A stretch of 64,000 nucleotides of DNA from positions 3,068,657-3,132,656 of the forward strand of contig NZ_LN913006.1 of NCBI RefSeq assembly GCF_001487165.1. The letters run 5' to 3'. Below the pieces are notes generated by a model, which ran no database searches, was not told the origin of the DNA, and saw only the letters and a list, made by a program, of their open reading frames with translations. Made by a program: the position numbers and the translations under genes. The stretch comes from Blautia massiliensis (ex Durand et al. 2017) (GTDB lineage: Bacteria; Bacillota; Clostridia; Lachnospirales; Lachnospiraceae). The stretch's first letter is position 1. Each line of letters starts with the position of its first letter. Below, piece after piece: positions 38,232 through 47,522 of the stretch.

Positions 38232-38249
38232 TTGTTATTAAAATGACAA
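38232..38249. promoter_or_regulatory. Rex-like operator at ldh
   Basis: TTGTTATTAAAATGACAA matches the Rex consensus TTGTTAAnnnnTTAACAA with three mismatches and keeps both outer TTGT/ACAA ends. It lies about 13 nt after the predicted start of transcription and 23 nt before the start codon. Confidence 0.6.
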
Positions 38250-38272
38250 ACAACGCTGAAAGGAGAACAAAT

Positions 38273-39220
38273 ATGAGCAGTAAAATTACGATCATCGGAG
38301 CAGGAAGTGTAGGAGCAACTATCGCTTATACCTTATCACAGAGGAGTATTGCATCAGAGATTGTTCTGATCGATATTAACAAAGATAAGGCTGAAGGTGA
38401 GGTTATGGATATTGAGCAGGGAACCAGTTTCCGTGAGCCGATCTCCATCGTGGCAGGAGATTACCCGGATGCTGTAGATTCTGACATTGTGATCATCACT
38501 TCCGGTATTGCCAGAAAACCGGGACAGACTCGCATCGAGCTGACACAGACCAACGTCAACATTATGAAGAGTATTACTCCGGAGATCGTAAAGGTGGCTC
38601 CCAAAGCGCTTTATATTATCGTAAGTAATCCATGTGATATTATGACTTATGCATTTGCAAAGCTTTCCGGACTGCCGGAAAATCAGATCCTTGGTTCCGG
38701 AACCGCCCTGGATACGGCCCGTCTCCGCTGCAGACTTTCTCAGCACTACGGTGTATCTGAGAAAAACATCCACGCCTATGTATTCGGAGAGCATGGAGAT
38801 ACTTCCTTTGTACCGTGGTCCAGAGCCTTTGTTGCAGGTGCGACCCTTGATGAGTTTGACAAGATCGTTCATGAGGATCAGAAAGATCTGCAGCCACTTG
38901 ACAGAGAAGAGGTTCTGGAGTATGTTCATACTTCAGGATCAACTGTGATCGCCAAGAAGGGTGCTACATTTTATGCGGTAGCCGTATCTGTTTGCAGACT
39001 TTGCTCGCTTCTTCTTGCAGCATCTGATACAATAGTCAGTGTATCAACCATGCTTCACGGAGAGTACGGTGTTGAAGACGTATGTCTTAGTACCATGGCT
39101 TCTATCGGACCGGAAGGTGTAAAACGTATCGTTCGTGTTCCGCTGACCGAGGAGGAGACAGAGAAGCTTCATGCGAGCGCCAATGCTCTGAAGGACGTGA
39201 TCGCACAGATTGATCTTTGA
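38273..39220 (+). CDS. ldh: L-lactate dehydrogenase
   Basis: Reduces pyruvate to L-lactate with NADH. 315 residues; dinucleotide-binding ITIIGAGSVGATIAY, substrate Arg in KPGQTRIELTQTN, and the catalytic His in VFGEHGDTSFVPWS. The frame extends upstream by 19 codons, but AAAGGAG lies 7 nt before the ATG at 38273, and MSSKITIIGAGSVG matches the family. Control by Rex is suggested by the operator-like site in its leader, in parallel with adhE. Confidence 0.95.
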   Translation: MSSKITIIGAGSVGATIAYTLSQRSIASEIVLIDINKDKAEGEVMDIEQGTSFREPISIVAGDYPDAVDSDIVIITSGIARKPGQTRIELTQTNVNIMKSITPEIVKVAPKALYIIVSNPCDIMTYAFAKLSGLPENQILGSGTALDTARLRCRLSQHYGVSEKNIHAYVFGEHGDTSFVPWSRAFVAGATLDEFDKIVHEDQKDLQPLDREEVLEYVHTSGSTVIAKKGATFYAVAVSVCRLCSLLLAASDTIVSVSTMLHGEYGVEDVCLSTMASIGPEGVKRIVRVPLTEEETEKLHASANALKDVIAQIDL

Positions 39221-39292
39221 TAAATGTCAGAAGCTGTGTAAAGAGGAAAAAGCAGCCTCAGGCAAATTTGAAACAACGGGAGAAAGATAAAA

Positions 39293-41449
39293 ATGGATAT
39301 TATTCAGGTAATTACCAGAGAATTGAACGTTGAGAAATGGCAGGTCGAGGCAGCGGTTAAGCTGATCGATGAAGGCTGCACCATTCCTTTTATTTCCAGA
39401 TACCGTAAGGAAGCAACCGGTACACTGAACGATGAACAGCTTCGTAATCTTAATGAGAGACTTACTTATTTAAGAAATCTTGAGGATAAAAAGGCTCAGG
39501 TTCTGGGCAGCATCGAGGAGCAGGGCAAGCTGACTCCGGAGCTGAAGAAACAGATCGAGGCAGCGCAGACACTCGTTGTGGTAGAGGATCTTTACCGTCC
39601 GTACCGCCCGAAGCGCCGTACACGTGCCATCATCGCCAGGGAAAAAGGTCTGGGACCTCTGGCCGACATCATCCTTCTCCAGATGACGAAGAAACCTCTT
39701 GAAGAAGAGGCAAAAGCATTTCTTTCTGAGGAAAAAGAAGTCAAAACTGTGGAAGAGGCCATCAGCGGTGCCAGAGATATCATTGCAGAACACATTTCTG
39801 ATGAAGCAGATTATCGTATCAGTATCCGTAAGAGAACAATGGATAAGGGAACTATATGTTCCACCGCAAGAGATGAGAAGGAGCAGTCTGTATACGAGAT
39901 GTATTATGACTTTGAGGAGCCGGTGAAAAAGCTTGCAGGTCATCGTGTCCTTGCTCTGAACCGTGGTGAGAAAGAGAAATTCCTTACTGTGAAGATCCTT
40001 GCACCTGAGGAAGAGATCATCCGTTATCTTGAAAAACAGGTGATCGTCCGCGATAATCCATACACTACACCTGTTCTGAAAGAAGCCATTGAGGACAGCT
40101 ATAAACGTCTCATCGGACCGGCTATTGAGCGTGAGATCCGAAGCGCCCTTACAGAGGCAGCAGAGGACGGTGCCATCCATGTCTTTGGCAAAAATCTGGA
40201 GCAGCTTCTCATGCAGCCTCCAATTGCAGGACAGGTAGTTCTTGGCTGGGACCCTGCCTTCCGTACCGGATGCAAGCTGGCAGTGGTAGATCCTACCGGA
40301 AAGGTTCTGGATACCACAGTTATTTATCCCACAGCACCAACCAATGAGACCAAGATCCGTGCCGCAAAGGAAACCCTGAAAAAGCTTATCAGCAAATATC
40401 ATGTGACACTGATCTCTGTAGGAAACGGAACGGCATCCAGAGAATCCGAGCAGATCATCGTGGAGCTTCTTAAGGAAATCCCTGAAAAGGTCCAGTATGT
40501 TATCACCAACGAGGCAGGTGCTTCTGTATATTCCGCAAGCAAGCTTGCTACGGAAGAATTCCCGAATTTCGATGTTGGACAGAGAAGCGCCGCATCCATC
40601 GCAAGACGTGTACAGGATCCGCTTGCAGAGCTTGTAAAGATTGATCCGAAATCCATCGGTGTCGGTCAGTATCAGCATGATATGAACCAGAAAAAGCTGG
40701 GAGAAGCCCTTAACGGCGTTGTGGAAGATTGTGTAAACAAGGTCGGAGTGGATCTGAATACTGCGTCTGCATCCCTTCTGGAGTATATTTCCGGAATCAG
40801 CAAGGCCATCGCAAAGAATATTGTAGCCTACCGTGAGGAAAACGGCCGTTTCCAGACAAGAAGAGAGCTTCTTAAGGTTGCCAAGCTTGGTCCGAAAGCC
40901 TTTGAGCAGTGTGCAGGTTTCACACGGATCACAGGAGGCAAAAATCCTCTGGACGCAACCAGTGTCCATCCGGAAAGCTATGACGCAGCAAAAAAACTCC
41001 TGGAAAAGCTGGGCTACACACCGGAAGATGTGGCAGAGCGTAAGCTTACCGGTATTTCCGGGAAGATCCGCGATTACGGAAAACTGGCAAAGGAGCTGGA
41101 GATCGGAGAGCCAACCTTACGTGATATCGTAAAGGAACTGGAAAAACCTGCCAGAGATCCACGTGACGAGATGCCGAAACCGATCCTCCGTACCGATGTC
41201 CTGGATATGAAGGATCTGAAAGAGGGCATGGTTCTTAAGGGAACTGTCCGCAATGTCATTGACTTCGGTGCTTTTGTGGATATCGGTGTGCATCAGGATG
41301 GCCTGGTCCATATTTCCGAGATGAGCGAGAAATTCATCAAACATCCGCTGGAAGCAGTCAGTGTGGGAGATATCGTGGATGTCCGTGTTCTTGGTGTTGA
41401 TATGAAGAAAAAACGGATCAGCCTTTCCATGAAGGGAATCAGTAAATAA
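39293..41449 (+). CDS. tex: Tex-family RNA-binding transcription accessory protein
   Basis: 718 residues with the Tex order: helical N-terminus, YqgF-like RNase H fold (VLGWDPAFRTGCKLAVVDPTG), helix-hairpin-helix region (NTASASLLEYISGISKAIAKNIVAYREENG) and a C-terminal S1 domain (GMVLKGTVRNVIDFGAFVDIG). It binds nucleic acids and affects transcription fitness in several bacteria. It starts 72 nt after ldh with GGGAGAAAG upstream. Confidence 0.95.
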   Translation: MDIIQVITRELNVEKWQVEAAVKLIDEGCTIPFISRYRKEATGTLNDEQLRNLNERLTYLRNLEDKKAQVLGSIEEQGKLTPELKKQIEAAQTLVVVEDLYRPYRPKRRTRAIIAREKGLGPLADIILLQMTKKPLEEEAKAFLSEEKEVKTVEEAISGARDIIAEHISDEADYRISIRKRTMDKGTICSTARDEKEQSVYEMYYDFEEPVKKLAGHRVLALNRGEKEKFLTVKILAPEEEIIRYLEKQVIVRDNPYTTPVLKEAIEDSYKRLIGPAIEREIRSALTEAAEDGAIHVFGKNLEQLLMQPPIAGQVVLGWDPAFRTGCKLAVVDPTGKVLDTTVIYPTAPTNETKIRAAKETLKKLISKYHVTLISVGNGTASRESEQIIVELLKEIPEKVQYVITNEAGASVYSASKLATEEFPNFDVGQRSAASIARRVQDPLAELVKIDPKSIGVGQYQHDMNQKKLGEALNGVVEDCVNKVGVDLNTASASLLEYISGISKAIAKNIVAYREENGRFQTRRELLKVAKLGPKAFEQCAGFTRITGGKNPLDATSVHPESYDAAKKLLEKLGYTPEDVAERKLTGISGKIRDYGKLAKELEIGEPTLRDIVKELEKPARDPRDEMPKPILRTDVLDMKDLKEGMVLKGTVRNVIDFGAFVDIGVHQDGLVHISEMSEKFIKHPLEAVSVGDIVDVRVLGVDMKKKRISLSMKGISK

Positions 41450-41546
41450 AGAGAAAAACTGAGTAAAGAGAAGCAGGCAAGTATATTCTGCAGCATTCTG
41501 CGGCGGATTACCGGACCGATATACAATAAAGCTATAACAGAAATAC

Positions 41547-41620
41547 AGCAGTGGTTTATACCCTATACTTTATAGAACCGGAGAAATCAGGTTTACAGGG
41601 AAAAACCACTGCTATATTAT
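41547..41620 (+). terminator. Possible tex terminator
   Basis: AGCAGTGGTTT (41547-41557) and AAACCACTGCT (41603-41613) pair perfectly across a 45-nt loop; the tail ATATTATTATATT is A/T-mixed, so strength is uncertain. Confidence 0.5.
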
Positions 41621-41733
41621 TATATTATCAGATGCGGATTATAGGAAATGCTTATATCAGAAATAAGCTTTGAAGCTCATAGATCGATCCGCATATGTAT
41701 ATCGAATAATCGATCAGACAGGAGGGATTATAT

Positions 41734-42597
41734 TTGGATAGTACTGTACAGACCGTGCAGGAGGTCGGAAATCAGGTAAGCCAGTACAGGCAGATGTTTG
41801 AAAATTACCTGCCGGACATCACAAAATTCGGAATCAAGGTTGTTCTGGCTATCGTTGCTTTCTGGGTAGGAAGCACGGTAATTAAATGGATCGTAAAGTT
41901 TGTGAGGAAATCACTGACAAAATCCAGGCTGGATACAGGAGTGGCACAGTTTATGTCCTCTCTGGTCAAGATCATACTTTACATACTCCTGATCTTTAAT
42001 ATATCCACAAGCTTTGGAGTAAAGGAATCATCTCTGGCAGCACTTCTTGGAACTGCAGGTGTTACTATGGGTCTTGCCCTCCAGGGTGGACTTGCCAACT
42101 TGGCAGGAGGTATGATGCTTCTTCTGTTCAAGCCGTTCCAGGTAGGGGATTACATCATCGTTAACGGACAGGACGGAAGCGAGGGAACGGTAGCCAAGGT
42201 CGAGATTTGTTATACAACGCTGTTATCCATTGATAACAAGCACATCGTGATCCCCAACGGTACTCTTTCCAATGCGACCATCACCAACGTAACAGCAAGG
42301 GATCAGCGAAGGCTGGAGATCAAAGTGGGGATCTCTTATAATGCAGATATCCAGAAGGCCAAGGATATCCTGGAAGATATCCTCACCGAAGATCCGGATA
42401 CAAGAGAAGACGAAGAGATGGTGGTATTCGTAGATGAGCTGGCAGAAAGCTCTGTGATCATGGGCTTTCGTGTCTGGGTAGATACCGACCGCTACTGGGC
42501 AGCCAGATGGAGATTGAACCAGAGGATCAAGGAAGATTTTGATTATTATGGAATTGAGATTCCTTATAAGCAGCTGGATGTGCATATTCATAAATAA
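41734..42597 (+). CDS. mscS: Small-conductance mechanosensitive channel MscS (TTG start)
   Basis: Opens under membrane tension to release solutes on osmotic downshock. 287 residues: N-terminal helices, the pore-lining TM3 with LGTAGVTMGLALQGGLANLAGGMMLLLFKPFQVGDYI, and the soluble beta and alpha/beta domains ending in DYYGIEIPYKQLDVHI. The start is TTG at 41734 with GGAGGG 8 nt upstream. Confidence 0.94.
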   Translation: MDSTVQTVQEVGNQVSQYRQMFENYLPDITKFGIKVVLAIVAFWVGSTVIKWIVKFVRKSLTKSRLDTGVAQFMSSLVKIILYILLIFNISTSFGVKESSLAALLGTAGVTMGLALQGGLANLAGGMMLLLFKPFQVGDYIIVNGQDGSEGTVAKVEICYTTLLSIDNKHIVIPNGTLSNATITNVTARDQRRLEIKVGISYNADIQKAKDILEDILTEDPDTREDEEMVVFVDELAESSVIMGFRVWVDTDRYWAARWRLNQRIKEDFDYYGIEIPYKQLDVHIHK

Positions 42598-42618
42598 TAT
42601 GCATAAAGGAAGAAAGAT

Positions 42619-42666
42619 AAAGCCCTTTCACATGGCAGAGAAATTGCTGTGTGGGAGGGCTTTTTT
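42619..42666 (+). terminator. mscS terminator
   Basis: AAGCCCTTTCACA and TGTGTGGGAGGGCTT form a stem followed by TTTT. Confidence 0.88.
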
Positions 42667-42729
42667 GGTGAAAGTAACGGGTTTTGGGATTGTTACTGGC
42701 ATTCACGATAGTAGAGAGTATGAAAATTA

Positions 42730-42758
42730 TTGACAAACCAGTGTCGGGGTGCAATAAT
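42730..42758 (+). promoter_or_regulatory. Promoter of the panDC leader
   Basis: TTGACA (42730-42735), 17 bp, AATAAT (42753-42758). GGGGT and ACCCC (42746-42763) form an inverted repeat straddling the -10 box, a possible operator. Confidence 0.75.
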
Positions 42759-42764
42759 ACCCCA

Positions 42765-43046
42765 CAGAGATAGTATTTGGACTCAAAACTATACTCTGGC
42801 TGAAATCACTGGAATCTTATATAAAAATAGCCACCGGAACCCGGGATCGGGAACGGACGGATATATGAAAATTATAAAAGATACGAGCCTGTATCGATGA
42901 TAACGAAGGCGTTACAACAGTTATGGGAATTTTGAGCAACTGTTGAAGAGCATGCTTTTCGTGTATAAAAAACAGGACTCAATATACAGGGAATCAATCA
43001 GAAGCGTTTCAGGGTCGAAGTGTACCCCGAGACGCTTTTTTATTAA
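42765..43046 (+). ncRNA. Structured leader with terminator upstream of panD, candidate riboswitch
   Basis: About 240 nt between promoter and terminator with several hairpins: TGGCT/AGCCA near 42798-42835, CCCG-GGAT-CGGG near 42840-42860, GATAC/GTATC with loop GAGCCT near 42880-42897, and CAACAGTT/AACTGTTG at about 42913-42943 extended outside by ACGAA/TTCGT. The loop GCCT could pair with AGGC nearby. The terminator AAGCGTTTC/GAGACGCTT (43002-43037) precedes a T run and the panD gene. No known riboswitch class was recognised; a pan-type motif cannot be excluded. Confidence 0.5.
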
Positions 43047-43109
43047 ATACAGAAGCGGATGCTTTTATCCACTTGAAAATTATTCCCTGCAGGAAAGGAC
43101 TTATATAAG

Positions 43110-43502
43110 ATGACAATAGAGATGTTAAAAGGAAAGATCCACAGAGCAACCGTTGTCCAGGCGGAACTGGATTATGTAGGAAGTATCACTGTGGATGAGG
43201 AACTGCTGGAAGCTGCCGGGATACTGGAATATGAGAAGGTTCAGATCGTAGATGTGAACAACGGCAGCCGTTTCGAGACATACACCATTTGCGGAGAACG
43301 CGGAAGCGGTATGATCTGCCTGAACGGAGCAGCAGCAAGATGTGTAAGCACCGGTGACAAGATCATCATTATGGCTTACGCACAGTACGAGCAGGAAGAA
43401 GCCCGTACTCACAAGCCTGCAGTTGTATTTGTAGATGAAGAGAACAGGATCAGCAGAGTGACCAATTATGAGAAACACGGACTGCTGAAGGATATGGCCT
43501 GA
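43110..43502 (+). CDS. panD: Aspartate 1-decarboxylase
   Basis: Makes beta-alanine from aspartate for pantothenate. 130 residues; the self-cleavage site Gly24-Ser25 in [14 protein letters not shown] yields the pyruvoyl cofactor. The fold signature [22 protein letters not shown] is present. GCAGGAAAGGA precedes the ATG. First gene of a panD-panC-transporter operon behind the structured leader. Confidence 0.97.
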   Translation: MTIEMLKGKIHRATVVQAELDYVGSITVDEELLEAAGILEYEKVQIVDVNNGSRFETYTICGERGSGMICLNGAAARCVSTGDKIIIMAYAQYEQEEARTHKPAVVFVDEENRISRVTNYEKHGLLKDMA

Positions 43503-43603
43503 CGCAGATCAGGAAGATAATAAGACGAAGGTGAATTCAGAAAAGAGGCTATCTCAAATCTATTAAGAAAACCGGTTCCGGAACCGGAAAAGAGGAGAGC
43601 ACA

Positions 43604-44443
43604 ATGCAGGTAACAAAAACAGTAGAAGAAACAAGAAAACAGATCAAAGCGTGGAAAAAAAAAGGAAAAACAGTAGGCCTTGTGCCAACCATGGGATTTC
43701 TCCATGAGGGACACGCAAGCCTGATCAAAAAATGCAGAGAGCAGAATGATATCGTAGTGGTATCCGATTTCGTCAATCCTACACAGTTCGGTCCTACCGA
43801 GGACCTGGAAGCCTACCCGAGAGACTTTGAGCGTGACAGCAAACTCTGCGAAAGCCTGGGAGCAGACTTGATCTTCTGCCCGGAGCCTTCCGAGATGTAT
43901 CATGATCCCCACGCATTTGTAAGTATAGATACTCTGTCAGAGACACTTTGCGGAAAAACACGTCCGATCCATTTCAAAGGTGTGTGTACCGTTGTGACCA
44001 AACTGTTCCATATTGTGGCACCGGACAGAGCATATTTCGGACAGAAAGACGCACAGCAGCTGGCCATCATCCGCAAGATGGTGAGTGATCTGAACTTCGA
44101 TATTGAGATCGTAGGCTGTCCGATCATCCGTGAGGAGGACGGACTTGCAAAATCCTCCAGAAATACCTACTTAAGCCCTGAAGAGAGAAAAGCAGCTCTT
44201 TGCCTGTCAAAGGCAGTAAAAGCCGGACAGGAAGCCATTCACGCAGGAATCCCGGCAGAAGAGCTTCTCGGAAAAATGCGAGCAGTGATCGAAGCAGAGC
44301 CTCTGGCAAAGATTGATTATGTATCCATGGTAGATGCACTTACCATGCAGCCGGTGGAAAAAGCTGACCGCAGCGTTCTTGTAGCAATGGCTGTTTACAT
44401 CGGAAAAACAAGACTGATCGACAACTTCAGCTACGAGGTATAA
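43604..44443 (+). CDS. panC: Pantothenate synthetase
   Basis: Joins pantoate and beta-alanine with ATP. 279 residues; PTMGFLHEGHASLI carries the HIGH-like motif, VNPTQFGPTEDL binds pantoate, and YFGQKDAQQLAII and SSRNTYLSPEER are the usual KMSKS-like region. AGAGGAGAG precedes the ATG. panB and panE, which make pantoate, are not next to it. Confidence 0.97.
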   Translation: MQVTKTVEETRKQIKAWKKKGKTVGLVPTMGFLHEGHASLIKKCREQNDIVVVSDFVNPTQFGPTEDLEAYPRDFERDSKLCESLGADLIFCPEPSEMYHDPHAFVSIDTLSETLCGKTRPIHFKGVCTVVTKLFHIVAPDRAYFGQKDAQQLAIIRKMVSDLNFDIEIVGCPIIREEDGLAKSSRNTYLSPEERKAALCLSKAVKAGQEAIHAGIPAEELLGKMRAVIEAEPLAKIDYVSMVDALTMQPVEKADRSVLVAMAVYIGKTRLIDNFSYEV

Positions 44444-44446
44444 TGT

Positions 44447-45448
44447 ATGGGAAAAGTTTTAAAGAAAATCGGAATTATCAGCAGCCTTGCATCCAGATAT
44501 ATCGGGATCATTATCATCGCTTTTTCCTGCCTGGCTTTTTTCTGGCGTGACGGATTTTCTTGGATGACGAACTATACGTCTGTATTTCTGGGAGTGATCA
44601 TGTTTGGTATGGGCCTGACCATAAAGCTGGATGACTTCCGGGCAATTTTTTCCAGACCCAAAGAAGTGGTGATCGGTGCAGTGGCTCAGTATACCATTAT
44701 GCCGTTGATCGCCTGGCTTCTGTGTAAAGTGATGAACCTTCCGGCAGATCTGGCACTGGGAGTGATCCTGGTGGGATGCTGTCCGGGCGGAACAGCCAGC
44801 AATGTGATCACCTATATCGCAGGAGGTGATGTGGCGCTTTCTGTGGGAATGACTATAGTTTCCACACTGGCAGCACCGTTGATGACACCGTTTCTTGTAT
44901 ATGTTCTGGCAGGAGCCTGGGTGGAAGTATCCTTCTGGGCCATGGTGCTTTCTGTGGTAAAGGTAATTCTGATCCCGGTTCTCCTGGGAGTTTTTCTTCG
45001 GAGTCTTGCGGGAGAGCATGTGGATAAGGTATCCGATGTTATGCCGCTGGTGTCGGTTGTAGCTATTGTTATGATCATCGGAGGAATTGTAGCTGTAAAT
45101 GCAGAGAAGATCGTAAGCTGTGGAGTTCTGGTGCTTGGAGTAGTGGCGATCCACAATTTCTGTGGTATGATGCTGGGATTTCTGGCTGCAAAAATCTTCC
45201 ATGTGGAGTATTCCAGAACAACTGCTATAGCTATAGAGGTAGGCATGCAGAACAGTGGCCTTGCTGTCTCACTGGCAGCAGCTAATTTTGCAGCCAATCC
45301 GCTTGCAACACTTCCGGGCGCGATCTTCAGTGTATGGCACAATATTGCGGGTTCCATTTTTGCGGGGATCCGCCGTGCAGGTGCAGAAAACCTTGCAGAG
45401 ATTGACCGGATCAGGGAAATCGACTGCTGTAATTGCGAAAAGCAATAA
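44447..45448 (+). CDS. panS: BASS-family transporter, probable (keto)pantoate importer PanS
   Basis: 333 residues with about ten membrane helices. MFGMGLTIKLDDF and GCCPGGTASNVITYIAGGDVALSVGMT are the sodium-binding crossover motifs of the bile acid:sodium symporter family. It starts 3 nt after the panC stop, with a GAGG inside the panC end as ribosome-binding site, so the two are coupled. Salmonella PanS is a ketopantoate transporter of this family; operon placement strongly suggests import of pantoate or ketopantoate here. The substrate remains an inference. Confidence 0.82.
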   Translation: MGKVLKKIGIISSLASRYIGIIIIAFSCLAFFWRDGFSWMTNYTSVFLGVIMFGMGLTIKLDDFRAIFSRPKEVVIGAVAQYTIMPLIAWLLCKVMNLPADLALGVILVGCCPGGTASNVITYIAGGDVALSVGMTIVSTLAAPLMTPFLVYVLAGAWVEVSFWAMVLSVVKVILIPVLLGVFLRSLAGEHVDKVSDVMPLVSVVAIVMIIGGIVAVNAEKIVSCGVLVLGVVAIHNFCGMMLGFLAAKIFHVEYSRTTAIAIEVGMQNSGLAVSLAAANFAANPLATLPGAIFSVWHNIAGSIFAGIRRAGAENLAEIDRIREIDCCNCEKQ

Positions 45449-45592
45449 GCAGTGAATGCGGATTGCGGATATCCTCCTGACGGGGAACAGAAAAGCTGTG
45501 GAAGAATGTCTGTAAAGAAAGATCCGGGGGAGTTTGAGAGATAAAATGGCAGATTATGTCGAAAGAAAAAGTCATAAAATGCAGAATTGTGG

Positions 45593-45621
45593 TTTACAAA
45601 TTTTAGCCGGTATACTATAAT
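45593..45621 (+). promoter_or_regulatory. thiC promoter
   Basis: TTTACA (45593-45598), 17 bp, TATAAT (45616-45621), followed by the TPP riboswitch. Confidence 0.82.
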
Positions 45622-45649
45622 AACCACATGGACGAACAAACGTCCCCAA

Positions 45650-45748
45650 CATATGAAAACAGGGGGGCCCGCTGAAGCGAGCTGAGAGTAGACTGTAAAT
45701 GTCTTGACCCATAACCTGATTTGGATAATGCCAACGTAGGGACATATG
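45650..45748 (+). ncRNA. TPP riboswitch
   Basis: Contains the THI-box landmarks GCTGAGAG, ACCTGAT and TGGATAATGCCAACGTAGGGA. CATATG at both ends (45650-45655 and 45743-45748) can form the closing stem. Confidence 0.95.
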
Positions 45749-45836
45749 CACGAAGGATTCTTAAAGACACAGAAGATCAGAGAGTACAGAAGAGATCAGA
45801 AGTACAGAAGATTTTCATTAAGTACGTAAGAGTAAG

Positions 45837-45882
45837 AGCCGGTTGCCGTGATGCGTATGCGTTGCAGCAGCCGGTTTTTTGT
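45837..45882 (+). terminator. Expression-platform terminator of the TPP riboswitch
   Basis: CCGGTTGC pairs with GCAGCCGG and is followed by TTTTTT; it would form when TPP is bound and stop thiC transcription. Confidence 0.85.
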
Positions 45883-45923
45883 TGTATAAACACAAAGAAT
45901 TTATGGAAGGAGATTTTTTTTAC

Positions 45924-47228
45924 ATGAGAAATTACAGTACACAGATGGAGGCAGCCCGTAAAGGCATCATCACACCTGAGCTTGAGATCGTAGCTAAGAA
46001 GGAACGCATGACAACAGAGGAACTGCTTCCGCTGGTAGCCTCCGGTAAGGTGGCGATCTGTGCAAATAAAAATCACAAATGTATCGATCCGGAGGGCGTA
46101 GGTTCCATGCTCCGCACCAAGATCAATGTAAACCTTGGTGTATCCAGAGACTGCAAGGACTACGATGTAGAGATGCAGAAAGTAATGGAAGCTGTAAACA
46201 TGGGCGCCCATGCTATCATGGATCTTTCTTCCCACGGAAATACCATTCCGTTCCGACGCAAGCTTACATCCGAGTGTCCGGCAATGATCGGAACCGTTCC
46301 GGTTTATGATTCCGTTATCCACTATCAGAGAGATCTTGATACGCTGACAGCTAAAGATTTTATCGATGTAGTAAGACTCCATGCACAGGATGGTGTTGAC
46401 TTCGTAACTCTTCACTGCGGAATCACAAGAAAGACCATCGACCAGATCCGTAACCACAAGAGAAAAATGAATATCGTTTCCAGAGGAGGATCTCTTGTAT
46501 TTGCATGGATGTGCATGACCGGTGAGGAGAATCCGTTCTATGAATACTACGACGAGATCCTGGATATCTGCCGCGAGTATGATGTGACCATCTCCCTTGG
46601 AGATGCCTGCCGTCCGGGATGTCTGGCTGACGCAACAGACGTATGCCAGATCGAGGAGCTTGTACGTCTTGGCGAGCTGACCAAACGTGCATGGGAAAAG
46701 GACGTTCAGGTTATGGTTGAGGGACCGGGACATGTGCCGCTTGATCAGGTTGAGGCAAATATGAAAGTACAGCAGTCCATCTGTCAGGGTGCACCGTTCT
46801 ATGTATTAGGACCTATCGTAACTGACGTTGCACCGGGATATGACCACATCACATCCGCGATCGGCGGAGCAGTAGCTGCTATGTCCGGAGCAGCATTCCT
46901 CTGCTATGTAACACCGGCCGAGCACCTTGCACTTCCGAATCTTGAGGACGTAAAACAGGGAATCATGGCATCTAAGATCGCAGCTCATGCAGCAGACATT
47001 GCCAAAGGTGTCCGCGGTGCCCGTGAGATCGATGACAAGATGGCAGATGCCAGAAGAAAGCTTGACTGGGAGGCACAGTGGGAATGCGCCATGGATCCGG
47101 AAACAGCAAAACGTATCTGGAACGAGCGCAAACCGGAGCATGAGGATACCTGCTCCATGTGTGGTAAATTCTGCGCAGTACGAAGCATGAACAAGGCACT
47201 TGCAGGAGAGCATATCGATATTCTGTAA
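45924..47228 (+). CDS. thiC: Phosphomethylpyrimidine synthase ThiC
   Basis: Radical SAM-type enzyme that turns aminoimidazole ribotide into the thiamine pyrimidine. 434 residues, a shorter form than in enterobacteria. [39 protein letters not shown] and the C-terminal cluster motif are clear. The cysteines read CSMCGKFC, spacing C-x2-C-x3-C as written here, one residue shorter than the textbook form. AAGGAG before 45924 sets the start; an upstream in-frame ATG at 45879 lies in the terminator. Regulated by the TPP riboswitch. Confidence 0.96.
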   Translation: MRNYSTQMEAARKGIITPELEIVAKKERMTTEELLPLVASGKVAICANKNHKCIDPEGVGSMLRTKINVNLGVSRDCKDYDVEMQKVMEAVNMGAHAIMDLSSHGNTIPFRRKLTSECPAMIGTVPVYDSVIHYQRDLDTLTAKDFIDVVRLHAQDGVDFVTLHCGITRKTIDQIRNHKRKMNIVSRGGSLVFAWMCMTGEENPFYEYYDEILDICREYDVTISLGDACRPGCLADATDVCQIEELVRLGELTKRAWEKDVQVMVEGPGHVPLDQVEANMKVQQSICQGAPFYVLGPIVTDVAPGYDHITSAIGGAVAAMSGAAFLCYVTPAEHLALPNLEDVKQGIMASKIAAHAADIAKGVRGAREIDDKMADARRKLDWEAQWECAMDPETAKRIWNERKPEHEDTCSMCGKFCAVRSMNKALAGEHIDIL

Positions 47229-47375
47229 GAATACAGAATGCATATGAGCATGCAGCATCACAGTAGAACGTGGTGTTGGCAGTATCCAGCCAGAAAACTG
47301 GTTGATCGAATGCGGATATGGAAAGAACAGTAATGCTGAAATTGTGGAAAGTCTGATGTTCCGATAATAAAACAT

Positions 47376-47416
47376 AAACCGCTGTGATCTAAAATGAAGA
47401 TCACAGCGGTTTTTTG
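47376..47416 (+). terminator. thiC terminator
   Basis: AAACCGCTGTGATC (47376-47389) and GATCACAGCGGTTT (47399-47412) pair perfectly, followed by TTTT. Confidence 0.95.
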
Positions 47417-47440
47417 CAGAGTAGGGGACATTATTGCAGC

Positions 47441-47468
47441 TTGCGAAAAGACAGGGCCGCGTTATAAT
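47441..47468 (+). promoter_or_regulatory. Promoter of the large surface-protein gene
   Basis: TTGCGA (47441-47446), 16 bp, TATAAT (47463-47468). Confidence 0.6.
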
Positions 47469-47522
47469 AAAAACAGAACTTACATATAAACGGTTTACAT
47501 AAAAAGGAAGGAAAGGTACGAA

